Shown here piece after piece: positions 41,905 to 54,800 of a stretch of DNA of 64,000 bases. This stretch comes from Vulcanimicrobium alpinum (GTDB lineage: Bacteria; Vulcanimicrobiota; Vulcanimicrobiia; Vulcanimicrobiales; Vulcanimicrobiaceae). A model generated the notes under the pieces. It saw only the letters and a list, made by a program, of their open reading frames with translations. It did not search any database and had not been told where the DNA came from. How positions within the stretch are numbered: the first letter of the stretch is position 1; the number at the start of each line of letters is the position of its first letter. The stretch covers positions 2,050,484-2,114,483 of the forward strand of contig NZ_AP025523.1 of NCBI RefSeq assembly GCF_027923555.1, given 5' to 3'. A program made the position numbers and the translations under genes.

Positions 41905-42616
41905 CGGACTGCCGCTCTGCCGGCGTAAGGCCGGCATACGCCGCTGCGGCTTTGGCACTATGGAGCCGATGCACCGGCAACTCCGCAAGCACGTTTGCCG
42001 CTGTCAAGGACGCGACGCCTGGTATGGTCTGAAGAAGCTGCGCGTTCCGGCTTAGCGTGACATCCGAGCAAAGAACACCTTGGATCTGCGACTCGATCTG
42101 CTTGACCATCTCCGCGATACCGACCAGATGCGTTTCGTTCATTTTGAGCAGCGTTGCTCCGACGGCGACGGATTGCACGATCTGCGTAAGGGCAATACGC
42201 TGCGCGATGAGCTGGTCGCGATACGCCAGCAAACCGCGCAGGGACAGGATTTCGTCGCTATCAGGCTCCCAGAGCGCGGGGCGCTCGGAGGCGCAGAATT
42301 GGGCCAGCATTCGAGCGTCGACCGCATCGGTCTTGGTCCGCAGCAAACGGCTCTTCGCAAAATATGCCGTACGCGTCGGGTTCACCACGCTCACCCGGAT
42401 TTTCGCTTTGTGCAAGTTCGCCGCTAAGTGGCGCCAATACGGCCCGGTTGACTCCATGCACACATGAACCTCGTGGGCGCGATGCGTGCGCAACCAACTG
42501 CGAAGCTTTCTGAAGCCGGTTCGCGTGTTCTCAAAACTCGCCTCACTGCGCTTCTCGCCGCGTTGCAAGCAGCAGTGGAACGTGTCCTTAGAGATATCGA
42601 CGCCCAACATGCTCAT
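41905..42616 (-). pseudogene. IS110 transposase, N-terminal fragment
   Basis: It begins MSMLGVDISKDTFHCCLQRG, the DEDD (RuvC-like) domain of IS110 transposases: first Asp in GVDISK, Glu in VHVCMESTGPYW, then KTDAVDARMLAQF. It continues into the transposase-20 domain (QTIPGVASLTAANVLAEL, AAAYAGLTPAERQSG) where IS3-beta cuts it. The remainder is at 31607-31848. Joined, the protein is about 318 residues. Confidence 0.92.
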
Positions 42617-42765
42617 CGCAGGATTTCCCTCTAGGTTCCGGCGTAGCGATCATCTTACCAGGCTCATGCATACGGGCTCGTCGCAGACGGCCCACGATTC
42701 CGTTCGGCTGATCGCTTGGAGGTTGGTGCGAGCGCCAATCTGAGCTACGGGCTCTTGGGCCCAGG
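42617..42765 (-). ncRNA. Candidate IS110 bridge RNA region
   Basis: The non-coding end upstream of the IS110 transposase, about 150 bases. IS110-subgroup elements such as IS621 encode in this position a bridge RNA whose two loops pair with target and donor DNA. Here the target looks like the dispersed repeat CTTCGACAAGCTCAG. The position and length fit; I did not fold the RNA or define loops, so this is inference from family architecture. Confidence 0.35.
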
Positions 42766-42790
42766 CGTGACGACGGCGCTCGACACCGCG

Positions 42791-42822
42791 TAGGGGGATG
42801 ATTCGTTCGAGTCATCCCCCTA
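42791..42822 (-). terminator. Strong hairpin after rpoB, no U tract
   Basis: A perfect 11-bp stem, TAGGGGGATGA / TCATCCCCCTA, with a 10-base loop, starting 38 bases beyond the rpoB stop. Neither strand has a T-run after it. It may end or stabilise the rpoB transcript, alone or with Rho. Confidence 0.5.
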
Positions 42823-42859
42823 CCCCATCATATGAGCGTGACGACGGGGTCGGCGCGAC

Positions 42860-46768
<3,909 letters not shown>

Positions 46769-46845
46769 TCTGTCTCTGGGGTTCTTCCTGCGTAGCTCAC
46801 GCGCGGTCGGGGCCGATCAACGCGAAAAGGCAAGGACCGCCTCCC

Positions 46846-46868
46846 GTCACCCTGAGCTTGTCGAAGGG
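46846..46868 (+). repeat. Dispersed intergenic repeat, copy in rpoB leader
   Basis: Core CTGAGCTTGTCGAAG with GTCACC before and GG after. It lies inside the predicted rpoB 5' untranslated region, about 80 bases before the start codon, the same placement as the copy in the rpoC leader (13908-13930). Confidence 0.75.
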
Positions 46869-46900
46869 TGGAGTGAGGGGTCCTCGCTCGTTCGATATGC

Positions 46901-46958
46901 CGCTATCCGCCGAGGGGCATAGGGCGGTATCGTACTACGCCACGTCCACTCAGGTCAA
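46901..46958 (-). promoter_or_regulatory. rpoB promoter and conserved transcript start
   Basis: On the minus strand a -35 box TTGACC (46958-46953), 18 bases of spacer and a -10 box TACGAT (46934-46929). Six bases later comes CTATGCCCCTCGGCGGATA, matching the rpoC leader motif with a few differences that keep the potential GCC/GGC stem. The predicted leader is about 155 bases. A divergent gene (47028) starts on the other side. Confidence 0.7.
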
Positions 46959-47027
46959 CCCCGGGAGCGGAACTTCCGAAAACCCGGAGCTGACGGAGCC
47001 GGGACGCCGGGGCCGGAAGGAAGCGCT

Positions 47028-48677
47028 ATGTCCGAGGCCCCCGTGGAGTCGAGCGCAATCGACTTGCGGCTTGTTGTCGATTCCCTTCCCTTCCCATCCT
47101 GGTTCGCGAACGCCGCCGGGGCGGTCGTGGGCGCCAACGCGCGCTGGGGCGCCTTCACCGGCCAGCCGGTCGCCGCGGTGCTGGGTTCTGGCTGGATCAA
47201 CGCCCTCGCCCCCGAAGAGCGCAACCGGGCGACGGCGGCCTTCGGCGCCGCGACGGCCGCCGGAACGACCGAGATCTTCGTCACCCGCCTCATCCGGCAC
47301 GATAACCAGATCCGCTGGATGCGCGCCCGGCTGATCCCGATCCGCGACGCCGGCGGGGCGATCGGGCAGTGGTTGGCGACCTGGTCGGACGTCGACGACG
47401 AGGTCCGCACCGCCGAGCGCCTGCGCGTCGCTGCCGCCGCGAACGCGGCGCTGGTGCGCAGCACCGGGCTCGACGCGACCTTCGCGGCGCTCGACCGGCT
47501 GATCGTCCCGGCGCTCGCCGACTGGTACTCGCTCCACCGCGTCGAGGACGACGGGCTGCTGCGGATCGTCCACGCGCGCCACCGCGACCCCGAGCGTGCC
47601 GGGGCGAGCGCGACGATGAGCGGCACGCCGATGCGCGTCACCCAAGGCAACAACTACGAAGCGTTCCGCACCGGGCGCCCGGTACTCAACGTGACGACCG
47701 ACCTCGACCGCGCGCTCGCAAACCACATCGCCAACGGAGCGTCGCCCGCGTTCGTCGACGCCGTGCGTTCGATGGGCTACCGTTGCGGGATCGCGCTCCC
47801 GCTCCAACACCGCGGCCGGATCGTGGGCACGCTGCACGTCGTGCGCTCCGAGCCGGGGAGCGGCGCCTACGACGCGCGCGACATCCCGCTCTTCACGGAG
47901 ATCGCCGCGACCACCGCCGCCTCAATCGTGCAGGCGCAGACGTACGACGCACTGGTCGCATCCTACGAACGCGAACACCGCGTCGCCACGGTGATGCAGG
48001 AAGGCGCGCTGCCCACCACCCTGCCGCAGGTGCCGGGGATGCAGTTCGATGCGTACTACGCGCCGGCGCGCAGCGAAGCGCTCATCGGCGGCGACTGGTA
48101 CGACGCGCTGCAGCTGCGCGACGGACGGATCGTGCTCTCGATCGGCGACGTCGTCGGCAGCGGTCTGGACGCCGCGGTGACGATGAGCAACGTGCGCCAA
48201 GTGATCCGCGGCGTCGCGCACGTCCACCCGAATCCGATGACGCTCCTCGACGCCGCCGACGGAACGCTGCGCGCCGAACGCCCCGACCGCATCGTCACCG
48301 CGTTCGTCGCCATCTACGATCCCGCGACGCGGATCCTCACCTACGCGTCGGCCGGACATTCGCCGCCGCTGCTGCGCGAGCCGGACGGGACGCTCCACGA
48401 ACTGCGCGCCGACGCGCTCCCGCTCGGTTTGCGCCGGCCGGACGAAGGCGCGGAGCAGAAGGTGCGCATCCCGCCCGGATCGCTGCTCTTGCTCTATACC
48501 GACGGCCTCGTCGAATCGACGCGCGATCTCCTCGCCGGCGAAGCGCGCGTACGCGCCGCGCTCGACGATCCGGCCGTTCGCGACGTCGAGCATCCAGCGC
48601 GCGCGTTGCACGACGCGGTGCTCTACGACGGATCGTTCGACGACGTCGCGATTTTGACGGTCGCCATTACGCGCTGA
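47028..48677 (+). CDS. PAS-GAF-SpoIIE serine phosphatase
   Basis: 549 residues, ATG behind GGAAGGAAG. Domain order: PAS (about 15-130, DSLPFPSWFANAAGAVVGAN), GAF (about 145-305, GYRCGIALPLQHRGRIVGTL), short coiled linker, then a SpoIIE/PP2C phosphatase (about 325-549; LIGGDWYDALQLRDGRIVLS, IGDVVGSGLDAA, YASAGHSPPLL, YTDGLVESTRD, SFDDVAILTV), with the metal-binding aspartates in place. Such proteins dephosphorylate anti-sigma-factor antagonists in partner-switching stress pathways. No membrane segment. Divergent from rpoB. Confidence 0.93.
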   Translation: MSEAPVESSAIDLRLVVDSLPFPSWFANAAGAVVGANARWGAFTGQPVAAVLGSGWINALAPEERNRATAAFGAATAAGTTEIFVTRLIRHDNQIRWMRARLIPIRDAGGAIGQWLATWSDVDDEVRTAERLRVAAAANAALVRSTGLDATFAALDRLIVPALADWYSLHRVEDDGLLRIVHARHRDPERAGASATMSGTPMRVTQGNNYEAFRTGRPVLNVTTDLDRALANHIANGASPAFVDAVRSMGYRCGIALPLQHRGRIVGTLHVVRSEPGSGAYDARDIPLFTEIAATTAASIVQAQTYDALVASYEREHRVATVMQEGALPTTLPQVPGMQFDAYYAPARSEALIGGDWYDALQLRDGRIVLSIGDVVGSGLDAAVTMSNVRQVIRGVAHVHPNPMTLLDAADGTLRAERPDRIVTAFVAIYDPATRILTYASAGHSPPLLREPDGTLHELRADALPLGLRRPDEGAEQKVRIPPGSLLLLYTDGLVESTRDLLAGEARVRAALDDPAVRDVEHPARALHDAVLYDGSFDDVAILTVAITR

Positions 48678-48686
48678 AGGGTTGGC

Positions 48687-48848
48687 TTACGCGACGGCCG
48701 GCTTCTTCTGCACGCGGTCGACCGCGGCTTCGAGCGCGGCGTGCTTGTCGCGCGGGCACGGGCAACGACGCAGCCGTTCGCCGTTGCAGCCTTCGAAGTC
48801 GTGATTGCTCAGCGGGTGACCGCAGGGGCAAGAGACGAGGTTTTCCAC
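48687..48848 (-). CDS. Small zinc-ribbon-like protein (53 aa)
   Basis: From GTG 48848, with AAAGG upstream. The chain has CPCGHPLSNHDFEGC and CPCPRDKHAAL, a compact Cys/His set that could bind zinc. Short proteins with a CGHPLSNH-type motif occur in several high-GC bacteria; function unknown. It lies between the converging phosphatase gene and the Crp-like regulator. Confidence 0.6.
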   Translation of the reverse strand: MENLVSCPCGHPLSNHDFEGCNGERLRRCPCPRDKHAALEAAVDRVQKKPAVA

Positions 48849-48927
48849 GGCGTTGCCTTTCGCAGGGTGCGCGTACCTGCTGTCTACCACCGGACGCCGG
48901 CTTGCAAACCTGCTTCGCCGGCGAGCA

Positions 48928-49626
48928 CTACGACACGCCGCGGCGCAGCAGCTCCACCGAGCGCTCGTAGCACAGGCACGCGATCGAGGCCAGGCGCGCG
49001 TCGTCGAGCATCCGCACCCGCGCGTAGCCGTGCGCGACCAGGCCGTCATCGACGAAACGTCCGAGCACCGTGACGACGCTCGCCCGCCGCACCCCGAGCA
49101 TCATCGCGATCACGTCCTGGGTAATCTGGATATCGTCGCCGACGCGGTCGCGCGTTGCCAGTAGCCACTTCGCCAGGCGCTGTTCGATGGTGTGGCGGGC
49201 GTTGCACGCGACCCACTGCCCGCGCAGCGTGAGCACCGCACCAACGTAACGCATCACCGCCTCGCGCAGCGCCGGGTCGGGTTCCAGCAGGTCGAGGAAC
49301 ACGCGCGTATCGAGCCGGCCGAACCGGCCCGGCGACTGCACGAGCCAGGTGTCCGCGCTCACGCGCGCGCCGAGCAGCGCCTCGATTCCGAGGAACCCTT
49401 CCGGACCAGCTGCATCCACTTCGACGTTCGTGTCGTTCTCGAGGCCGCGCAGCGTCGAGACGACGCCAGAGAGCGGAAACCAGATCGCATCGATCCGCTC
49501 GTTCACCCGCTGCAGCACGTCCCCGATCGCTCCACCGTGCACGGTCATGCGCGACTCGACGAGCGTGCGGGTCGCCGGTGCGAGGGTGCCCAGGAAGCGA
49601 TTGTTCTCTGCGGGAGCGACGGCCAT
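48928..49626 (-). CDS. Crp/Fnr family transcriptional regulator
   Basis: 232 residues. The N-terminal part is a cyclic-nucleotide-binding-like beta roll (GDVLQRVNERIDAIWFPLSG, then SADTWLVQSPGRFGRLD), lacking a clear cAMP phosphate-binding cassette. The C-terminal part is a Crp HTH (ITQDVIAMMLGVRRASVVTV, LGRFVDDGLV). This variant, with WFPLSGVVS, is typical of regulators that do not bind cAMP. It is downstream of the RsbW-like gene on the same strand and may belong to that transcript. Confidence 0.88.
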   Translation of the reverse strand: MAVAPAENNRFLGTLAPATRTLVESRMTVHGGAIGDVLQRVNERIDAIWFPLSGVVSTLRGLENDTNVEVDAAGPEGFLGIEALLGARVSADTWLVQSPGRFGRLDTRVFLDLLEPDPALREAVMRYVGAVLTLRGQWVACNARHTIEQRLAKWLLATRDRVGDDIQITQDVIAMMLGVRRASVVTVLGRFVDDGLVAHGYARVRMLDDARLASIACLCYERSVELLRRGVS

Positions 49627-49646
49627 CCCGACTCATGTACCCGCCT

Positions 49647-50078
49647 TCAGCGCGGAACGATGAAGCGAACGCGCGTCCTTGAAGCCGAGCGCTCAATCGA
49701 CGCCTCGGCGCTCAGCGTGGGCAGCAGAAAGAGGCCGCGGCCGCGCTCGGAGAGATGCGTCAAGCCGTCGGCCGCATCGGAAGAGGGTCGATGATGTCGG
49801 CGCCTGCCAGCGGCCGTCCTCCTCGATCTCCACGCGCACGCGGTCGTCGAAGTCGCGGCGCGCAACCGGAACGCCCCGGCCGCCTGCCGGTAGGCGTGTT
49901 CGATCGCGTCGGCGATCGCTTCACCGGCGGCACCGATGGCGGCGTCGACGCGGTCGGACGCGACACCGCCGAGGAGCAGGAAGCCGCGCAGCGTGCCGCG
50001 CGCGATCGCTGCCGACCCTGCGGCGGCAACGAACGTTTCGTCGTACTCCGACCGCGGGCGCTGATCAGGCGCTGACAC
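49647..50078 (-). CDS. RsbW-like anti-sigma kinase, probably with a local frame slip
   Basis: 143 residues from GTG 50078, overlapping the upstream phosphatase stop by 14 bases. It has HATPase_c features: GEAIADAIEHAYR (N-box) and HLSERGRGLFLLPTLS (G2-type). Between about codons 68 and 95 the sequence is Arg/Ala-rich and unlike the family; the neighbouring frame there reads DFDDRVRVEIEEDGRWQAPT, the expected segment. Two compensating single-base changes (about 49870 and 49800) would restore it. The role would be a serine kinase for an anti-sigma antagonist. Confidence 0.7.
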   Translation of the reverse strand: MSAPDQRPRSEYDETFVAAAGSAAIARGTLRGFLLLGGVASDRVDAAIGAAGEAIADAIEHAYRQAAGAFRLRAATSTTACAWRSRRTAAGRRRHHRPSSDAADGLTHLSERGRGLFLLPTLSAEASIERSASRTRVRFIVPR

Positions 50079-51546
50079 GGCCTTCCCGCAGCTCCATCGT
50101 GAGCCGCACCTGGGTGCGCGTTTGGTGCGTGCGGATCTCGACGGCGTCCATCAGCGCGCGCATCAGCGGGAGACCGCGGCCGCGCTCCTCGCGCCGCTGC
50201 ACCGGTTTCCAGCGTCCGTCGTCGTCGACAGTGAGCACCAGCGTCGAATCGGTCACGCTCCCGTGGACGCGCACCGCGCCGCGGTTCGCGCCGTAGGCGT
50301 GTTCGACGGCGTTGGCGAGCGCTTCGCCCGCCGCGGTCAACACGCGGAAGGTCTCGTCCTCGTCGAAGCCGAGCCGCTCGACGTAACGCTGCAGACTGCG
50401 CCGTACGAGCGGCACCGCCATCGGAATCGCACTGAACATGAACGCGAAGGTCGAACCGCCGACGTCGGCGCTGCGCATCACCAGCGCCGCAACGTCGTCG
50501 GTGTTGGTGCGCTCGTTGAAGATGCGGCGCAGGAGTGCGTGCGCGGGATCGGCATCGCCGGTGACGACGCCGTGACGCAGCGCGTCGAGCAGCCGCTTTT
50601 CACCGTCGAGGACGTCGCGCGAGTATTCGATCAGCCCGTCGGTGTAGAGCGCGAAGATCCCGCCCGGGGGGATCGTGAACGACCAGTCGGTCGCGCCGAC
50701 TTCGTCGATGATTCCGAGCGGCACGCCGTCTTTGGGGAGCATCACCGCGTTGCCGTCGGGCAGGGCGAGGATCGGCGCCGGATGTCCCGCCGTCGCGTAG
50801 GTGATCGTCCGTTCGCCCGGATCGACGATCCCGAACAGCGCCGTGACCATCACCGGGTTGGGGCGCATGTTGACGATCGTGTTGGCGCGTTCGAGGACGA
50901 GCGACGGCGAGTTGGGGTTAAGGGCCGCGGCACGGAACGCCTGGCGCACCTCGCCCATCACGATAGCGGCGCGCAAACCGTGCCCGGCGACGTCGCCGAT
51001 CGAGACCGCGATCCGCCCATCGGGAAGCCGGAACGCGTCGTACCAGTCGCCTCCGACCGCCGCTTCCTCCGCGCCCGGGAGGTATGCCGCGTCGAAGACC
51101 AGCCGGTCGTCGACCGGGAGGCGCTCGGGGAGGAGCGCGCGCTGCAGAGTGTCGGCGACGTGGTGCTCGCGCGCGTACACCTGCGCGGCATCGACGGCGA
51201 CCGCGATGCGCAGCGCGAGCTCTTCCCACATCGGGAGTTCGAGCGCGTCGTATTCGAACCGGGTCTCCCCGACGCGCATTGTGCCGAGCGCGTTGCCGCG
51301 CGAGACCAGCGGGAACGAACGGGCGTCGTGTTCGACGCGCCCGGCGCGGGCAAGCATGGTGCGGATCTCCCCCTCGTCGAGCTCGACGCTGATGCCGGCG
51401 GCAAATTCGGGGACGACGAGAGCCGCCACGGCAGCAAGCGTCTGCGCGTAGTCGAAACTCGTCGCTAATTCCCGGCTGGCCGCTACGAGAAGCCGGAGCG
51501 GTGCCGAAAGAGATCGCTCGTCGATTGTCTTTACCGGTCCATCCAT
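50065..51546 (-). CDS. GAF-SpoIIE phosphatase fused to HATPase_c kinase domain
   Basis: About 493 residues. A GAF-like region (to about 130), a PP2C/SpoIIE domain (AVGGDWYDAFRLPDGRIAVS, IGDVAGHGLRAA, YATAGHPAPIL, YTDGLIEYSRD, RTNTDDVAALV), then an RsbW-type HATPase_c (AAGEALANAVEHAYGANRGA, VDDDGRWKP, ERGRGLPLMRALMD). One chain thus holds both the phosphatase and the opposing kinase of a partner switch. It is the first gene of a coupled set with the RsbW-like and Crp-like genes. Confidence 0.93.
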   Translation of the reverse strand: MDGPVKTIDERSLSAPLRLLVAASRELATSFDYAQTLAAVAALVVPEFAAGISVELDEGEIRTMLARAGRVEHDARSFPLVSRGNALGTMRVGETRFEYDALELPMWEELALRIAVAVDAAQVYAREHHVADTLQRALLPERLPVDDRLVFDAAYLPGAEEAAVGGDWYDAFRLPDGRIAVSIGDVAGHGLRAAIVMGEVRQAFRAAALNPNSPSLVLERANTIVNMRPNPVMVTALFGIVDPGERTITYATAGHPAPILALPDGNAVMLPKDGVPLGIIDEVGATDWSFTIPPGGIFALYTDGLIEYSRDVLDGEKRLLDALRHGVVTGDADPAHALLRRIFNERTNTDDVAALVMRSADVGGSTFAFMFSAIPMAVPLVRRSLQRYVERLGFDEDETFRVLTAAGEALANAVEHAYGANRGAVRVHGSVTDSTLVLTVDDDGRWKPVQRREERGRGLPLMRALMDAVEIRTHQTRTQVRLTMELREGRVSA

Positions 51547-51859
51547 GTGCAAAGGGCCCGGATCCTCCCCCGGGGTGTTACCCTTGGTTGCTCGTTTTCA
51601 AACGTCGCGACGTGTTCCGCCCGGGAATTGCGCGCTTCACGACAGTGCGGGAGCGCCGCGGCTCGTAGGGCGACGATGCCGCCCCCTCGCTCGACCGGTG
51701 ACGCGGAATCGCACGCCCGCGTACGATACAGCATCTAAGCCCGTTTGACGAAATTTGACGACGGGTAGCTTGCTCGCATGACCCGGAACGGGACTCGTCG
51801 CACTTCGGCGCGACGGCGTCCGCGTTGCGGGCGTTCGTTCGTTCCGAGGAGACCCGCGC
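51547..51859. other. Divergent intergenic region
   Basis: About 310 bases between the phosphatase-kinase gene (minus) and the giant kinase (plus). No gene, hairpin terminator or repeat is seen. It must hold both promoters; near 51738-51775 a less GC-rich stretch (GTTTGACGAAATTTGACGAC) has two TTGAC-like boxes and is the best candidate. Confidence 0.4.
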
Positions 51860-54800
51860 ATGCCTGCGACCACCGCCGTGAAGGCCAAGTCGAACGGAAA
51901 ACGCGCCGGCGGCGCCGCCGCGCCGCGCACCGGCGCCGGAAGTTCGGACGTCGCGAAGCGGCAATTGCTCTCCGCGCTGCGGGCCCTCTCGCGCGGCGAT
52001 TTCACGGTAAAGCTGCCTTCGAGCTGGGACGGGATCGACGCCGACATCGCCGAGGCGTACAACGAACTCGTCGCCACCGAATCGCGGATGCTGCGCGAGA
52101 TCGATCGCATCTCGACCGTCGTCGGCCATGATGGACGGCTCGGTCAGCGCGCCGACCTGCAAGCGCCGGGGTCGTGGGGCGAAAACTGCTGGCGGTCAAC
52201 CGGCTCATCGACGATCTCACCCATCCGATCGCCGAGACGAGCCGCGTGCTCGGTGCGGTCGCGCGCGGCGACCTCTCGCAGCAGATGGCGCTCGAAGTCG
52301 ACGGACGTCCGCTCAAGGGCGAGTTCCTCCGCAGCGCGCGCACCATCAACGCGATGGTCGATCAGCTCAACGCGTTCGCCGGTGAAGTCACCCGCGTCGC
52401 GCGCGAAGTCGGTTCCGAAGGGATCCTCGGCGGCCAAGCCCACGTGCGCGGCGTCGCCGGCACGTGGAAAGACCTCACCGACTCGGTCAACTCGATGGCC
52501 GGCACGCTGACGAACCAGATCCGCAACATCGCCGACGTCACCACCGCCGTCGCCAACGGCAACCTCTCGAAGAAGATCACCGTCGACGCGCGCGGTGAGA
52601 TCCTGCAGCTCAAAGAGACCATCAACACGATGGTCGACCAGTTGAACACCTTCGCCGGCGAGGTGACGCGCGTTGCGCGCGAAGTCGGTTCCGAAGGGCG
52701 GCTCGGCGGCCAGGCCGACGTGCGCGGCGTCGCCGGGACGTGGAAAGATCTCACCGACTCGGTCAACACGATGGCCGGCAACCTGACCTCGCAGGTGCGC
52801 AACATCGCCGACGTCACCACCGCCGTCGCCAAAGGCGATCTCTCGAAGAAGATCACCGTCGACGTGAAGGGCGAGGTGCTCGAGCTCAAGGGCACGATCA
52901 ACACGATGGTCGACCAGCTCAACACCTTCGCCGGCGAGGTCACGCGCGTCGCGCGCGAGGTCGGCACCGACGGCCGACTCGGCGGTCAGGCGCAGGTCGA
53001 GGGCGTCGCCGGGACGTGGAAAGACTTGACCGACTCGGTGAACACGATGGCCGGCAACCTGACCGCGCAGGTCCGCAACATCGCCGAAGTGACCACCGCC
53101 GTTGCGAAGGGCGATCTGTCGAAGAAGATCACGGTCGACGTCAAGGGCGAAGTGCTCGAGCTCAAGGGCACGATCAACACGATGGTCGATCAGCTCAACG
53201 CGTTCGCCGGCGAGGTGACGCGCGTCGCGCGCGAGGTCGGCACCGAAGGCCGCCTCGGCGGTCAGGCGCAGGTCGAAGGCGTCGCCGGGACGTGGAAAGA
53301 CTTGACCGACTCGGTCAACACGATGGCCGGCAACCTGACGGCGCAGGTCCGCAACATCGCCGAAGTGACGACCGCCGTCGCCAACGGCGACCTCTCGAAG
53401 AAGATCACCGTCAGCGTGCGCGGCGAAGTGCTCGAGCTGAAGACGACGATCAACACGATGGTCGACCAGCTCAACTCCTTCGCCGCCGAGGTCACCCCCG
53501 TCGCGCGCGAGGTCGGCACCGACGGCCGTCTGGGCGGACAGGCCGACGTCCGCGGCGTCGCCGGGACGTGGAAGGATCTCACCGACTCGGTGAACTCGAT
53601 GGCCGGCAACCTGACGAACCAGGTCCGCAACATCGCCGCCGTCACCACCGCCGTCGCGCGCGGCGACCTCTCGAAGAAGATCACCGTCGACGTGAAGGGC
53701 GAGATGCTCGAGCTGAAGGCGACCGTCAACACGATGGTCGACCAGCTCAACGCGTTCGCCGGCGAGGTGACGCGCGTCGCGCGCGAAGTCGGCACCGACG
53801 GAAAACTCGGCGGTCAGGCGCAGGTCGAAGGCGTCGCCGGCACCTGGAAAGATCTCACCGACTCGGTCAACTCGATGGCCGCGAATCTGACGAATCAGGT
53901 CCGCAACATCGCCGACGTCACCACCGCCGTCGCCAACGGCGACCTCTCGAAGAAGATCACCGTCGACGTGCGCGGCGAGATGGCCGAACTCAAGGGCACG
54001 GTCAACACGATGGTCGACCAGCTCAACGCGTTCGCGTCGGAGGTCACGCGCGTCGCGCGCGAAGTCGGCTCCGAAGGGCGTCTGGGCGGTCAGGCCTACG
54101 TGCAGGGCGTCGCCGGAACGTGGAAAGACCTCACCGACAACGTCAACTTCATGGCCTCGAACCTGACCTCGCAGGTGCGCAACATCGCCGACGTCACCAC
54201 CGCCGTCGCGAAGGGCGATCTCTCGAAGAAGATCACCGTCGACGTCAAGGGCGAGATGCTCGAGCTCAAGGCGACCGTCAACACGATGGTCGACCAGCTC
54301 AACGCGTTCGCCGCCGAAGTCACGCGCGTCGCGCGCGAAGTCGGAACCGACGGGAAACTCGGCGGCCAGGCCGTCGTGCCGGGCGTCGGCAGGACGTGGA
54401 AGGACCTCACCGATTCGGTGAACTCGATGGCGTCGTCGCTGACCGCGCAGGTCCGCAACATCGCCGACGTCACCACCGCCGTCGCGCGCGGCGATCTTTC
54501 GAAGAAGATCACCGTCGACGCGCGCGGCGAGATCCTCGAACTCAAGGGCACCGTCAACACGATGGTCGACCAGCTCAACGCGTTCGCCGGCGAAGTCACG
54601 CGCGTCGCGCGCGAGGTCGGATCCGAAGGGACGCTCGGCGGTCAGGCCCAGGTGCAGGGCGTCGCGGGCACGTGGAAAGACCTCACCGACTCGGTGAACT
54701 CGATGGCCGCGAACCTGACGAACCAGGTCCGCAACATCGCGAAGGTGACGACCGCCGTCGCCAACGGCGACCTCTCGAAGAAGGTCACCGTCGACGTGCG

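Larger units (their letters stand above)
31592..42765 (-). mobile_element. IS110-family element, interrupted by an IS nest
   Basis: The transposase C-terminus (31607-31848) and N-terminus (41905-42616) are separated by 10 kb of other IS. Removing IS3-beta with one copy of its TCC duplication restores a continuous frame (ERQSG then TSVKGKPRIC). The net element is about 1.1 kb, with a short end of about 15 bases after the gene and a longer non-coding end of about 150 bases before it, the arrangement of the IS110 subgroup. No terminal repeats or target duplication, as expected. Confidence 0.75.

Noticed and set aside
42080-42467. Plus-strand frames opposite the IS110 transposase
   Set aside because: Shadow of the minus-strand IS110 gene; no independent support.
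48678-48927. tRNA or other structured RNA gene
   Set aside because: No cloverleaf or CCA-type end was found here or in other gaps; no rRNA sequence was recognised in the window.
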